NCBI RefSeq assembly: GCF_030547545.1
Contig: NZ_JAUOQE010000006.1
Location: 62,001-126,000 of the forward strand
Source of the DNA: Amphritea sp. 1_MG-2023
GTDB lineage: Bacteria > Pseudomonadota > Gammaproteobacteria > Pseudomonadales > Balneatricaceae
Direction of reading: 5' to 3'
Length of the DNA: 64,000 nucleotides
Under the pieces are notes generated by a model. It was given only the letters and a program-made list of their open reading frames with translations, had not been told where the DNA came from and did no database searches. The position numbers and the translations under genes are program-made. Shown piece by piece: positions 1 through 9,088 of this stretch (the first letter of the stretch is position 1; every line of letters begins with the position of its first letter).

Positions 1-180
1 GATGCTGCACTCGCGGCGGCCGGTATCGATACTGCAAAAGTGGTATCTTACTCTTTCGGTGAAGCGAACCCCGTTAAAGTCTGTACTGATGCAGGTTCAT
101 CACGTAAAGCTTGTCTCGCAGAAAACCGTCGTGTTGAAGTTAACATTGAAGGTCAGAAGCAGATCAAAGTACAGCAGTAA
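1..180 (+). CDS. OmpA-family outer membrane protein, C-terminal fragment
   Basis: The 5' end lies outside the window. Reading from base 1 in frame gives 59 residues ending VEVNIEGQKQIKVQQ and a TAA at 178-180. The segment contains the NRRVEV motif typical of the end of OmpA-like peptidoglycan-binding domains, where the Arg contacts diaminopimelate. Two cysteines flank the conserved helix (VCTDAG, KACLAENRR), as in the OmpA/OprF group where they can form a disulfide. By family the protein would tether outer membrane to cell wall. Two hairpins follow the stop, the second a good terminator. The full protein, including any barrel, cannot be judged from here. Confidence 0.75.
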   Translation, partial: DAALAAAGIDTAKVVSYSFGEANPVKVCTDAGSSRKACLAENRRVEVNIEGQKQIKVQQ

Positions 181-194
181 GCATACTGCCTAAA

Positions 195-222
195 ACGTTA
201 CCCCTTTAACTAGCGGTAACGT
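195..222. other. Perfect 8-bp inverted repeat after the ompA-like stop
   Basis: ACGTTACC (195-202) and GGTAACGT (215-222) are perfect inverted arms around a 12-nt loop. They lie between the stop codon and the terminator. No T-run follows, so this is more likely a 3'-UTR stabilising hairpin than a terminator. Its role is inferred only from its position. Confidence 0.4.
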
Positions 223-230
223 CTAATCTA

Positions 231-272
231 AACCGGCATGCCGCCTTTATACGACGGCTTGCCGGTTTTTTT
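231..272 (+). terminator. Rho-independent terminator of the ompA-like gene
   Basis: AACCGGCA and TGCCGGTT form an outer stem and GCCG/CGGC an inner extension. The stem is followed directly by a run of seven T. Strong GC stem plus T-run on the plus strand fits an intrinsic terminator for the gene ending at 180. Confidence 0.8.
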
Positions 273-308
273 ATGCTCGCTCTGCAGTCTTAAACAGATC
301 ATGATTAG

Positions 309-402
309 GGAAGGTGCGAATAAGTCAATTACGCCTCTGGCTTTCGCGTATCTGGCCATTCTAATGTCCGCAGAGAACATAACGGACTTATTCGCACCTT
401 CC
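309..402. mobile_element. 94-bp IS5-type miniature inverted-repeat element
   Basis: The element starts GGAAGGTGCGAATAAGTC and ends with its exact reverse complement, giving 18-bp perfect terminal inverted repeats (309-326, 385-402). It is flanked by the direct repeat TTAG (305-308 and 403-406), which fits the 4-bp YTAR target duplication of the IS5 group. The terminal GGAAGGTGCGAA matches the ends known for IS5. It encodes no transposase, so it is non-autonomous. The interior is shared with the 260-bp copy at 35887-36146 but lacks 166 bp of it. Confidence 0.85.
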
Positions 403-406
403 TTAG

Positions 407-750
407 CATTTTACCTATTAAGTCGCAATACTTAAGCCGTCTGACACGCCTTTAAAAAACATTAATATCTAGCTGAACACGCTATAAGTAGTACGATAAC
501 GGCTCGATGACTGTTGAAAAACAACCATCAGATAAGCATTAATAGCACTATCTTATCAGCAACATCGTCAAGTCAGCGTGACTGACATATCCTATTAATT
601 GTCGAACCTTAAACAGTATTAATTCAACTCATTCAGGCGAAAGCATCGTTTATTCGTCTCATTTCATCCTTAATCAGTGAAATCATGAAATTTTTTGATT
701 AAAATTCATCATTAAATTCAGCGTGAAAATATAGCATGTGACTTGAAAGT
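407..750. other. Gene-less stretch upstream of the XRE-cupin regulator
   Basis: I see no credible coding region or RNA gene here. The last 100 bases are AT-rich and contain partly symmetrical TGAAAT/ATTTTTTGATTAAAAT stretches, so they probably carry the promoter and perhaps the autoregulatory site of the gene at 751. I cannot assign a specific -35/-10 pair with confidence. Confidence 0.4.
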
Positions 751-1341
751 ATGAATAAAGATAGAAAGGAGGCCGCGGATAACGAAAACTTACGTATTGG
801 CCGTCAAATCCGAGATTTACGTAAAGCCAAGAACATTACCTTAGTGGAGATGGCGGAAAGCATTCAACGCTCCGTGGGTTATGTTAGTCAAGTTGAACGC
901 GGGGTTTCATCACTTCCCATCCCCGTACTGCAGGCCATCAGCGATGTGCTTGATGTGCAAATCAGTTGGTTCTTTCATTCAGATAGAGAGACGCCGCTGA
1001 ATGAACTGAATCACATTGTACGTAAAGATTTTCGCCGTAGTTTAAACTTTTCCGACAGCGGTATCCGAGAAGAATTATTATCGCCACAACTTTCAGGGCA
1101 ACTGAAAATGATTCTGACGACCTTTGCCCCAGGGATCAGAAGCGGTGAGCCTCGTAAAATGAAGGGCGAAGAGGGAGGGCTGGTACAGTCAGGTCGTGTT
1201 TCATTATGGATTGAAGATAATCGTTTTATACTCAACGCTGGGGATAGCTTTACCCTCTATGGCGATGAAAATTACCGCGTCGGTAATGCCTCAGACACCG
1301 AAGAAGCCGTTGTGGTGTGGACCATCATCGGCGGCTACTGA
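751..1341 (+). CDS. XRE-family transcriptional regulator with C-terminal cupin domain
   Basis: This 196-residue protein has a helix-turn-helix of the Xre/SinR type at about residues 15-70 (core LVEMAESIQRSVGYVSQVER) and a cupin-2 fold at about 110-190. The cupin carries the beta-strand signature LWIEDNRFILNAGDSFTLYG. This architecture is that of PuuR-like regulators, in which the cupin senses a small metabolite. Its location beside the folate/demethylase operon suggests it may control methylamine or betaine catabolism, but the sequence does not prove this. ATG 751 has a weak GAAAG upstream. No other gene shares its transcript; the downstream gene is convergent. Confidence 0.85.
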   Translation: MNKDRKEAADNENLRIGRQIRDLRKAKNITLVEMAESIQRSVGYVSQVERGVSSLPIPVLQAISDVLDVQISWFFHSDRETPLNELNHIVRKDFRRSLNFSDSGIREELLSPQLSGQLKMILTTFAPGIRSGEPRKMKGEEGGLVQSGRVSLWIEDNRFILNAGDSFTLYGDENYRVGNASDTEEAVVVWTIIGGY

Positions 1342-1487
1342 GTCGCCGTCCCGCGCTATAAAGATCAAGAACAACAGCCATCACGATGGCTGCCCTCCCT
1401 CGCTAAAAAGCAGCCGCCATAGCAAGAGAATCCTCGCGGCTGCGGCTGCTTTGATACGGTGGTTTGATACGACGGCGGTTAAACGTA

Positions 1488-2357
1488 TTATGCTATTACA
1501 TTAAGCTTAGCCGCCGCTGTTTCCAACCGTTGTGCTGCGACTAAGGTATGGCTGATGAGGGCATTAATCGTCATCGGCCCAACACCACCGGGTACCGGAG
1601 TCAGGGCCGCAACACGTTGTTGTAAACCGGTCTTTTCAATATCGCCCACGCCGCCCGCATGATAGCCGGCATCCACCACCACCGCGCCATCCTTAATCCA
1701 GTCAGCCTTAATAAACTCCGGCTGCCCCACCGCGCCGACAACGATATCCGCTTGAGCCACCAACTCGGCTAGATTCTGGGTTTTTGAATGACATACCGTG
1801 ACGGTAGCATTGGCATTTAACAACATCGCCGCCATCGGCTTTCCGAGGATAGGGCTACGACCTAACACAACCGCATGTTTTCCAGAAATCGCTATATCAT
1901 AATGCTTTAGCAGAGTCATAATACCCGCTGGGGTTGCCGAGCCGAAAGCCGGCTCGCCCATCGCCATCAAACCGAAGCCTCGGGTTGTTACCCCATCAAC
2001 ATCTTTCTCGATAGCGATCGCATCGAAGCAGGCGCGTTCATCAATCTGTTCGGGTACGGGATGCTGCAGCAAAATCCCGCAAACATCGGCATCGTTATTC
2101 AACTCATCAATCGTTTCCAGTAACGCTGTGGTCGTCGTAGACGCTGGCAAGCTAATAAAACGAGACCCCATACCCACGCGACCACAAGCATTCACTTTCA
2201 TCTGCACATAGGTCGCAGACGAAGGATCATCACCCACGAGAATTGTTGCCAATACTGGCTGTAGACCTCCTTCATTTTGAAACGCTTTAACCGCGACGTG
2301 CAACTGCTGCTCTCGACTCTTAGCCAACGCCTTGCCATCCAACATTAATGCCGACAT
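1488..2357 (-). CDS. folD: Bifunctional methylene-THF dehydrogenase / methenyl-THF cyclohydrolase
   Basis: FolD oxidises 5,10-methylene-THF to methenyl-THF with NAD(P)+ and hydrolyses it to 10-formyl-THF in the cytoplasm. At 289 residues it is the usual length. Tyr50 and Lys54 (ATYVQMK) and Asp121 (KDVDGV) sit where the catalytic residues of E. coli FolD lie, and the nucleotide-binding loop reads [10 protein letters not shown]. The conserved PLP segment instead reads HPVP, suggesting a divergent paralogue. It is the last gene of a leftward group with a demethylase, purU and etfAB. This copy probably serves to oxidise one-carbon units released by demethylation, and a second housekeeping folD may exist elsewhere. 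Confidence 0.93.
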   Translation of the reverse strand: MSALMLDGKALAKSREQQLHVAVKAFQNEGGLQPVLATILVGDDPSSATYVQMKVNACGRVGMGSRFISLPASTTTTALLETIDELNNDADVCGILLQHPVPEQIDERACFDAIAIEKDVDGVTTRGFGLMAMGEPAFGSATPAGIMTLLKHYDIAISGKHAVVLGRSPILGKPMAAMLLNANATVTVCHSKTQNLAELVAQADIVVGAVGQPEFIKADWIKDGAVVVDAGYHAGGVGDIEKTGLQQRVAALTPVPGGVGPMTINALISHTLVAAQRLETAAAKLNVIA

Positions 2358-2420
2358 CCATCAAACCTCTTAATTATTCTTTACTCAGTAAACACGAGCT
2401 GAAAGCGAGCACAGTAGCAA

Positions 2421-2439
2421 ACTCAGGAGATGCCTGAGT
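2421..2439. other. 7-bp hairpin between the demethylase gene and folD
   Basis: ACTCAGG and CCTGAGT pair perfectly around a 5-nt loop in the 129-bp gap. No T-run follows on the minus strand, so it is at most a weak attenuator or processing site between the upstream demethylase and folD. Confidence 0.35.
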
Positions 2440-2486
2440 CGGCTGTATGCGACGCTTTCGTGCTCAGCTGCCATAATGACGGACTA

Positions 2487-4952
2487 TTAACACTTAATTT
2501 TCTCCATAGCGGGGTCATAAAACGAACGTAACGATGGTTTCACCGCATAACGCTCATACTCGACCTCAATTTCAAATGTGCTATTCTCCAGCCACTCTTT
2601 GGTCACTCCGCTATCGTTAACAACATACCCCATCGCCACGGTTGCCCCGACGGTATGCCCAAACATACCGGCAGTGGTCCGGCCAACGATTTTGCCATTC
2701 GCGTAAATAGGCTCTTCGTGATAACACAGAGGCTCGGGGTTCTCGAATAAAAACGCGACAAAACGCTTCGTCAAAGGGCCTGCCGCTTTCTGTGCTAGCA
2801 GTGCTTCTTTACCGATAAAGCCGCCTTCTTTATCAAAGTCAGAGGCAAACCCGAGTCCCGCTTCCAAGGCGGTATCTTCATCGGTAATATCATGCCCCCA
2901 GTGGCGGTAGCATTTTTCCATTCGCAATGAATTCATGGTGTGATAACCATAAGGCTTAATCGCAAACTCTTCACCGGCTTCCATCAGTAACTCATACACG
3001 CTCGGCGCATATTCAGTCGGAATATAGAGTTCCCAGCCCAATTCACCTACATAGGTGATACGCGATGCTCGAACGATCGCATAACCCAGTTCAATCTCTT
3101 GCGATGTGGCGAACGGAAAACCAGCATGGGACAGATCGGCATTGGTCAATTTAGTTAATGTGTCACGGGATTTCGGCCCCATCACGGTCACCACCGCATA
3201 GGCCGATGTCACATCGGTAAAGACGACTAGCGCATCCTCTGGTTTATTACGCCGTAACCAATCCATATCGCGTGTTTGACAAGCAACACCCGACACCACT
3301 AAGTAACGATCCTTGGCTAAACGGGTAACGGTAACATCCGCTTCAATACCGCCGCGCTCATTAAGCCATTGGGTATACACCATCTTACCCACGTTAACCG
3401 ATACATTGTTGCTGCATAGTCGGTTCAAGAAGGCTTCCGCATCGGGGCCCTCTATCTGATATTTACAAAACGAACTCTGATCAATCACGCCAACCGATGT
3501 CCGTACGGCTTCATGTTCTGCACGATTATTATCAAACCAGTTTTGCCGTCCAAACGAGAGCTCATATTCAGGTGCTTGTCCATCATTGGCAAACCAGTTA
3601 GCCCGCTCCCAACCACTTTCGACACCAAATACAGCACCCTGTGCTTTTAATTGCTCATGCAGGACTGAACGACGCACGCCCCGAGCCGTTTTAAATTGTT
3701 TAAAGGGAAAGTGTGTTTCATATAACAAACCTAGAGATTCAGTGGTCCGCTCTTGTAGATACTTTTGCGTACCTTGGAAGGGTAGATTGCGGCGAATATC
3801 CACATCCCATAGATCCTGTGGTGCATGGCCTTTATGAATCCACTCGGCGAGCATCTTACCAGCACCACCTGCAGATTGAATGCCTACCGAGTTAAACCCA
3901 GCGGCAACAAAATAGTTACGCAACTCAGGCGCCTCACCCAAATGGTAACGATCATCCGGCGTAAAGGATTCTGGTCCATTAAAAAACACCTGCAAGCCGG
4001 TGCGTTCCAAAATCGGTAAGCGATGCATCGCCGCTTCTAGATAGGGCTCCAGATGCTCAAAATCATCGGGTAATTGATCGAAGAAAAAATCTTCCGGTAT
4101 GCCTTTCATGCCCCAAGGTTTGGCATTCGGCTCAAACATCCCAACCAATATCTTGCCGGCATCTTCTTTGTAATAACAATAGCCATCCATATCACGCATC
4201 GTCGGTAAACCACGGGTGAGATCTGGCATATTTTCGGTGACGACATAAAAATGCTCCGCCGCATGCAAAGGCACATTCACACCCGCTTTTCGACCAAACT
4301 CACGAGCCCACATGCCTGAACAGTTAACGACGTATTCGGCATCAATATCACCCTGCTCGGTAATCACGCCTGCCGCTTTACCATCGCGTATTTTCATATC
4401 CAGCACTTTAACGCCTTCGATGATTTTGGCCCCCCCCATACGTGCGCCTTTAGCCAACGCTTGCGTAACGTCCACCGGGTTAGTCATGCCATCCATCGGC
4501 AGGTGGATAGCACCCAGCACATCATCGACATTCATCAACGGCCAAAGCTCTTTCGCCTGTTCTGGCGAAATAACATCGCAAGGAAAACCGGCAACCTTAG
4601 CCATCGAAGCGCCGCGTTTCAACTCGGCTAAACGCTCACGGTTAGTCGCTATCGTCAGTGAACCGTTACGTACAAAGCCTGTACCTTGCCCAGTTTCAGC
4701 TTCCAACTGGTCATACAAGGTCGCACTATAATTTGCCAGCATCGACATGTTATAGCTAGCCCGCAGTGTTGGTACTAACCCTGCCGCATGCCAGGTGGTG
4801 CCGCACGTCAATTGCCGACGCTCCAATAACACGACATCGGTAAATCCCAGTTTCGTGAGATGATATGCCACACTGCAGCCAATAACACCGCCGCCCACGA
4901 TAACCACTTGAGCAGAGGTTGGCAGTTGAATAGATGATTGTTGCTTAGTCAT
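2487..4952 (-). CDS. Dimethylglycine/sarcosine dehydrogenase-type FAD demethylase with GcvT domain
   Basis: The 821-residue protein has an N-terminal DAO-type FAD domain with VVIVGGGVIGCSVAYHL at about 16-32. The TWHAAG motif at His55 is the site of covalent FAD attachment in mitochondrial dimethylglycine and sarcosine dehydrogenases. From about residue 430 it continues as a GcvT-like aminomethyltransferase domain with YVGELGWELYIP, which binds tetrahydrofolate. The family oxidatively removes N-methyl groups, passes electrons to ETF and forms 5,10-methylene-THF. Adjacent etfAB, purU and folD fit exactly. The start is supported by GGAGA six bases before ATG. Dimethylglycine or sarcosine is the likeliest substrate, but homologues act on related methylated amines. 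A paralogue lies at 12862-15291. Confidence 0.88.
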   Translation of the reverse strand: MTKQQSSIQLPTSAQVVIVGGGVIGCSVAYHLTKLGFTDVVLLERRQLTCGTTWHAAGLVPTLRASYNMSMLANYSATLYDQLEAETGQGTGFVRNGSLTIATNRERLAELKRGASMAKVAGFPCDVISPEQAKELWPLMNVDDVLGAIHLPMDGMTNPVDVTQALAKGARMGGAKIIEGVKVLDMKIRDGKAAGVITEQGDIDAEYVVNCSGMWAREFGRKAGVNVPLHAAEHFYVVTENMPDLTRGLPTMRDMDGYCYYKEDAGKILVGMFEPNAKPWGMKGIPEDFFFDQLPDDFEHLEPYLEAAMHRLPILERTGLQVFFNGPESFTPDDRYHLGEAPELRNYFVAAGFNSVGIQSAGGAGKMLAEWIHKGHAPQDLWDVDIRRNLPFQGTQKYLQERTTESLGLLYETHFPFKQFKTARGVRRSVLHEQLKAQGAVFGVESGWERANWFANDGQAPEYELSFGRQNWFDNNRAEHEAVRTSVGVIDQSSFCKYQIEGPDAEAFLNRLCSNNVSVNVGKMVYTQWLNERGGIEADVTVTRLAKDRYLVVSGVACQTRDMDWLRRNKPEDALVVFTDVTSAYAVVTVMGPKSRDTLTKLTNADLSHAGFPFATSQEIELGYAIVRASRITYVGELGWELYIPTEYAPSVYELLMEAGEEFAIKPYGYHTMNSLRMEKCYRHWGHDITDEDTALEAGLGFASDFDKEGGFIGKEALLAQKAAGPLTKRFVAFLFENPEPLCYHEEPIYANGKIVGRTTAGMFGHTVGATVAMGYVVNDSGVTKEWLENSTFEIEVEYERYAVKPSLRSFYDPAMEKIKC

Positions 4953-5012
4953 TCTGTTTCTCCAAAACCCGGCGCTACGGCCTTAGGGTTAAGTTGGTAA
5001 AGTATTTAGCTG

Positions 5013-5867
5013 TTAGCTGAAGACCACCGTCTTATTACCGTGAACTAAAATACGATCCTCTAAATGATGTCGTAATCCGCGTGCTAACACCGTTTTCTCA
5101 ACATCTTTACCCAGCCGAACCAGATCATCCACTTGATCACTGTGACTAACTCGCACCACATCCTGATCAATAATCGGGCCTTCATCCAATTGTTCTGTGA
5201 CATAGTGACAGGTGGCACCGATCAACTTGACGCCACGACGGGAGGCTTGATGGTAAGGCTTAGCGCCGATAAAAGAAGGTAAAAAGCTATGATGGATATT
5301 GATCACTTTGTGCCGATATTTCTCACATAACGCCTGAGGTAGAATTTGCATATAACGCGCCAGCACAATACAGTCGGCCTGATATTCATCAACTAAACGT
5401 TCCACCTGTGCAAAGCCTGGGGCTTTATTATCTCTATCGATCACCACATGGTGATAGGGGATACCATACCATTCAACCAAGCCCTGCATATCGGTATGGT
5501 TTGAAATAACGCAGCTGATGTCACAATTCAGATCATTACTGCGCCAACGATCGAGTAGATCAGATAAGCAATGACTACCTTTACTGGCCATCAGTATGAC
5601 TTTCTTCGGCTGATCACTGTCTATCAGATTAAAGTTCATCTGATACTCTTCAATCATCGGCGCAAATTTTTCGCGTAAGGTATCAATACCGAATGGCAAA
5701 GATGCCGCCTGAATTTCGAAGCGTGAGAAAAACCGTTGGCTTTCGACATCGGAATGGTGAGCCGCCTCGGATATCCAACCACCATGCCGAGTAATCATTT
5801 CGCCGACGCGAGTCACGATACCCACCTGATCGGGGCAATCAAGAATTAAACGATAAGTACGATTCAT
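5013..5867 (-). CDS. purU: Formyltetrahydrofolate deformylase
   Basis: PurU hydrolyses 10-formyl-THF to formate and THF, regenerating free folate when one-carbon units are in excess. The 284-residue protein has an N-terminal ACT domain (about 5-85) and a formyltransferase-fold hydrolase domain (about 88-265). The signature HHSFLPSFIGAKPYHQA and the downstream YVTEQLDEGPIIDQD supply the catalytic Asn-His-Asp set. I chose ATG at 5867 because AGGAC precedes it and the product then matches family length; an in-frame start 57 bases upstream would add an unconserved tail. It sits between etfA and the demethylase gene, consistent with recycling THF during methyl-group oxidation. Confidence 0.93.
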   Translation of the reverse strand: MNRTYRLILDCPDQVGIVTRVGEMITRHGGWISEAAHHSDVESQRFFSRFEIQAASLPFGIDTLREKFAPMIEEYQMNFNLIDSDQPKKVILMASKGSHCLSDLLDRWRSNDLNCDISCVISNHTDMQGLVEWYGIPYHHVVIDRDNKAPGFAQVERLVDEYQADCIVLARYMQILPQALCEKYRHKVINIHHSFLPSFIGAKPYHQASRRGVKLIGATCHYVTEQLDEGPIIDQDVVRVSHSDQVDDLVRLGKDVEKTVLARGLRHHLEDRILVHGNKTVVFS

Positions 5868-5938
5868 ATTATGTGTCCTTAGAGGTGACAGCACTAAACC
5901 CACCGTGCTGCCACAACCGTGCAATTGATAACAGCAAA

Positions 5939-6895
5939 TCAGCTGAGTGACTGTTCCAGTTCAGGCACAGCCTCAAACAGATCGGCGACGAGACCATAAT
6001 CAGCGACACCAAAGATAGGCGCTTCCACATCTTTGTTAATGGCGACAATCACTTTAGAATCTTTCATACCCGCTAAATGCTGAATAGCGCCGGAGATACC
6101 CACCGCAATGTAAAGATCAGGGGCAACAATTTTACCGGTCTGACCTACTTGCATATCGTTGGCAACAAAACCCGCATCAACTGCCGCCCGAGATGCACCC
6201 ACCGCCGCGCCTAATTTATCGGCGACTTTTTCCAGCATCGGGAAGTTTTCACCGCTTTGCATACCGCGACCACCGGAGATAATAATCGCCGCGGAGGTCA
6301 GTTCAGGACGCTCGGAAATGATTTTCTCTTCGCTGACAAAGCGAGATAACTCGTTACTGATGGTCACGCTGAAACGGTTCTGTTCTGCTGCGCCACCGGT
6401 AGCCGCGACGGCATCAAATGCCGTGCCACGCACACTCATCACTTTAATTGCATCGCTGCTCTTAATGGTCGCCAAGGCATTACCGGCATAGATAGGACGG
6501 ACAAAGGTTTCGGCATCCACTACCTCAATGATTTCAGAGATCTGTGAGACATCTAATAAGGCTGCGACTCTTGGCAATAAATCTTTACCAAAGGAGGTCG
6601 CCGCACTGAGAATGTGGCTATAGCTGGATTCTTGGGTGAGCGCGACAACGGCGGGGGCAACACTTTCTGCCAGTTGATTTTGCAACGTCGCATCATCAAT
6701 CACGATGACCTGATCGACATCCGCCACGGCCGCCGCCTCGGTGGCAACCGTGTCACATTGATGTCCGGCCACTAACACAGAAATAGCCGACCCGGTGGCT
6801 GCTTTCAGCTCGACAGCCGCTTGAAGCGTATTCAATGTCACGGCATTGAGTTGTGCATTATTGTGATCGGCAATCACTAAAATTGAGGCTGTCAT
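5939..6895 (-). CDS. etfA: Electron transfer flavoprotein alpha subunit
   Basis: EtfA carries the FAD of the heterodimeric electron transfer flavoprotein, which takes electrons from dehydrogenases and delivers them to ETF:quinone oxidoreductase. The 318-residue protein has the ETF N-terminal fold (about 1-190) and the C-terminal FAD-binding domain with GRGMQSGENF, SRAAVDAGF, QVGQTGKIVAPDLYIAVGIS and INKDVEAPIFGVADYG. It starts one base after the etfB stop codon, so translation is coupled. Its place directly before purU and the demethylase suggests a dedicated acceptor for demethylation rather than for fatty acid oxidation. Confidence 0.95.
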   Translation of the reverse strand: MTASILVIADHNNAQLNAVTLNTLQAAVELKAATGSAISVLVAGHQCDTVATEAAAVADVDQVIVIDDATLQNQLAESVAPAVVALTQESSYSHILSAATSFGKDLLPRVAALLDVSQISEIIEVVDAETFVRPIYAGNALATIKSSDAIKVMSVRGTAFDAVAATGGAAEQNRFSVTISNELSRFVSEEKIISERPELTSAAIIISGGRGMQSGENFPMLEKVADKLGAAVGASRAAVDAGFVANDMQVGQTGKIVAPDLYIAVGISGAIQHLAGMKDSKVIVAINKDVEAPIFGVADYGLVADLFEAVPELEQSLS

Positions 6896-6896
6896 G

Positions 6897-7646
6897 TTAA
6901 AGTACTCCCGCTTCTGTTTTCAGTTTTTCAACTAATTCAGCCACATTGCTGACAATCACACCGGCTTCGCGTTCTGATGGACTAACCACACTCAGGGTGC
7001 AAAGGCGCGGTGTTACATCAACACTCAGCTCATCTGGCGTGAGCACCGCTAAAGGCTTACGCTTGGCTTTCATAATGTTCGGTAGCGAAGCAAAGCGAGG
7101 CTCGTTCAGACGTAAATCAGTGGTTACCACCGCGGGTAATTGCAATGCTAACTTTTGCAATCCACCATCGACTTCCCGTGTCACCGATATTTGCCCCTCT
7201 TCACACACCACTTCGGAAGCAAATGTCCCCTGAGACATATTACCGATGGCTGCCAGCATCTGCCCTGTTTGGTTATTATCACTATCGATAGATTGCTTAC
7301 CCAACACAACAAGGTCACAGCCTTCCTTTACCGCAATCGCGTTCAATAGTTTGGCAACGCCTAACGGTTCGACAGCAACATCCGTTTTCACCTGCAGTGC
7401 ACGATCAGCCCCGAGAGCCAGCGCCGTTCTCAGTTGTTCCTGACAACGATCATCGCCAACACTGACAGCGATGACTTCACTAGCAACACCCTTTTCTTTT
7501 AAACGAATCGCTTCTTCAACCGCTATTTCACAAAACGGGTTGATAGCCATTTTGACGTTCGCTAAATCAACATCAGAATGATCAGACTTAACTCGTATTT
7601 TTACGTTGGCATCGACAACGCGCTTGATCGCGACCAGTACTTTCAT
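6897..7646 (-). CDS. etfB: Electron transfer flavoprotein beta subunit
   Basis: EtfB is the AMP-binding partner of EtfA. The 249-residue length is typical. It begins [18 protein letters not shown] and contains the signature [18 protein letters not shown] near residues 117-135, which binds AMP. It is the first gene of the leftward etfB-etfA-purU-demethylase-folD group, and a GAGGT sequence precedes its ATG. The 355-bp region upstream is shared with the rightward ABC transporter genes and probably contains divergent promoters. No ETF:quinone oxidoreductase gene is present in this window. Confidence 0.95.
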   Translation of the reverse strand: MKVLVAIKRVVDANVKIRVKSDHSDVDLANVKMAINPFCEIAVEEAIRLKEKGVASEVIAVSVGDDRCQEQLRTALALGADRALQVKTDVAVEPLGVAKLLNAIAVKEGCDLVVLGKQSIDSDNNQTGQMLAAIGNMSQGTFASEVVCEEGQISVTREVDGGLQKLALQLPAVVTTDLRLNEPRFASLPNIMKAKRKPLAVLTPDELSVDVTPRLCTLSVVSPSEREAGVIVSNVAELVEKLKTEAGVL

Positions 7647-8001
7647 TGGGACCTCGACTAGGAAGTTACTTAAATTACATGAAATGAAATTAATCTTAAT
7701 ATTTTCATATGCATATTTATATTCATTTAAATCTTCATGTCAATTGCGTTAATGAAAAAATATTCATTTTTATTTCGATGCAAAAAATCCCAGATCAACG
7801 GCAATAAATTTCCTAGAGATATATCCAGTTTATTGTTAGGAAAAATAACAACAGAGAAATTATTCTCAATTGTCGATCTCAAATCTCTGCGGCAGTATCG
7901 AAAGCAGTTCATTTATTTTAATGACACTCACAGCCGATCCACTCAGGGTGAATCGAACCATCAAATTACACATTCGCACGAGCGATAATATCGAGGTAAT
8001 T
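7647..8001. promoter_or_regulatory. AT-rich divergent control region (etfB / ABC importer)
   Basis: This gene-less stretch separates two divergently transcribed groups. It is markedly AT-rich and contains small inverted repeats such as ATATGCATAT near 7708 and GAGAA-ATTA-TTCTC at 7854-7867. Short reading frames across it look non-coding. The first ATG with a good ribosome site on the right is at 8002 (GAGGT at 7993-7997). Promoters for both sides and a regulator site are expected here, but I cannot place them precisely. Confidence 0.5.
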
Positions 8002-9000
8002 ATGAAAGCGATCGTCTCTAACACATTGAAAAAAATGACTTTAGGAACGGCACTACTCGCCGGCTCAGTCATTGCGGCAGATAAGCCAGACACCGTAACG
8101 GTGGGCTATTTCCTAGAATGGCCAACCGCCAATCAGGTTGCTCAAGTTGAAAAAACCTATGACAAGGTGATGGGCGTTAACATGGAATGGCGCGCGTTTG
8201 ACTCTGGCACGGCGATGTCAGCGGCGATGGCCTCCGGTGATGTTGATATGGCTTATTCTCAAGGCTTCGTGCCTTTCACCGTAGCGGTATCTCAAGGACT
8301 ACCGATCACCATGGTCGGTACTGCCGTTTCCTACGCGGAAAACGATAACTGTGTTGTCAGCAGCCAATCCGGTATTACTCAAGCCAATGCCAAGGAACTT
8401 GAAGGCAAAAAAGTCGCCGTCCCCTTCGGTACGGTTTCACACTATAAAATGTTACGCATGATGAGCCATCTAAATGTTGATAGCACCAAGGTACGGCTAC
8501 TCGATATGGCACCCGCTGACAGTGCTGCGGCGATGGCTCGCAATGATGTCGCCATGGCCTGTGGTTGGGGTGGCGCACTGCGACGCATGAAAACCTACGG
8601 TTCGGTTCTCATGACAGCCGCTGAACAAGAAGCATTAGGCATTCGCGTCTTCGATGTCATCTCGGCTAACAACGCCTTTGCTAAAAACCATCCCGAACTG
8701 ATCACCCAGTTCTTGCAGGTCACTAACGATTCGAATGGCGCTTACGCCCAAAACCCAAGTAAATATCAGCCACTCATCGCTAAAGCATCCGGCCTTGAGG
8801 TCGATGATGCCAATCAACTCCTCGCCCTGTTTAAGTTCCCCTTAAAAGAACAACAATTATCTAAGCAATGGATGGGTGGAGCTGTACAGCAGTTCACAAA
8901 AGAAGTCGCTGATTTCTTTGTCTTGCATAATCAAATTCCCAAAGCCTTACCCGACTATAGTGCCGCGATTGATAGTCGTTTTTTTGAGCAAGTAAAGTAA
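8002..9000 (+). CDS. ABC transporter periplasmic substrate-binding protein, TauA/SsuA-like
   Basis: The 332-residue protein begins with a Sec signal peptide of about 25 residues, a Lys-rich start followed by a hydrophobic stretch ending SVIAA. The mature part is an NMT1/TauA-type binding protein, with TVTVGYFLEWPTANQVAQ at the start and GDVDMAYSQGFVPF forming part of the ligand cleft. Families with this fold capture taurine, aliphatic sulfonates or quaternary amines. Next come its ATPase and permease genes. The ATG at 8002 is preferred over upstream in-frame starts because it has GAGGT at proper spacing and gives a clean signal peptide. The genomic neighbourhood suggests a methylated amine such as a betaine derivative, but taurine is equally possible. 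Confidence 0.85.
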   Translation: MKAIVSNTLKKMTLGTALLAGSVIAADKPDTVTVGYFLEWPTANQVAQVEKTYDKVMGVNMEWRAFDSGTAMSAAMASGDVDMAYSQGFVPFTVAVSQGLPITMVGTAVSYAENDNCVVSSQSGITQANAKELEGKKVAVPFGTVSHYKMLRMMSHLNVDSTKVRLLDMAPADSAAAMARNDVAMACGWGGALRRMKTYGSVLMTAAEQEALGIRVFDVISANNAFAKNHPELITQFLQVTNDSNGAYAQNPSKYQPLIAKASGLEVDDANQLLALFKFPLKEQQLSKQWMGGAVQQFTKEVADFFVLHNQIPKALPDYSAAIDSRFFEQVK

Positions 9001-9088
9001 CCATATCACCCACTAAACGCGCAATATGGACAGCCGATAGCGGCTGTCCTCTCTACCTTATTAATACAGATGCTTCAAGGAAATAGCG

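Noticed and set aside
238-435. A 65-residue open frame
   Set aside because: It reads through the ompA terminator and the miniature element and has no ribosome site.
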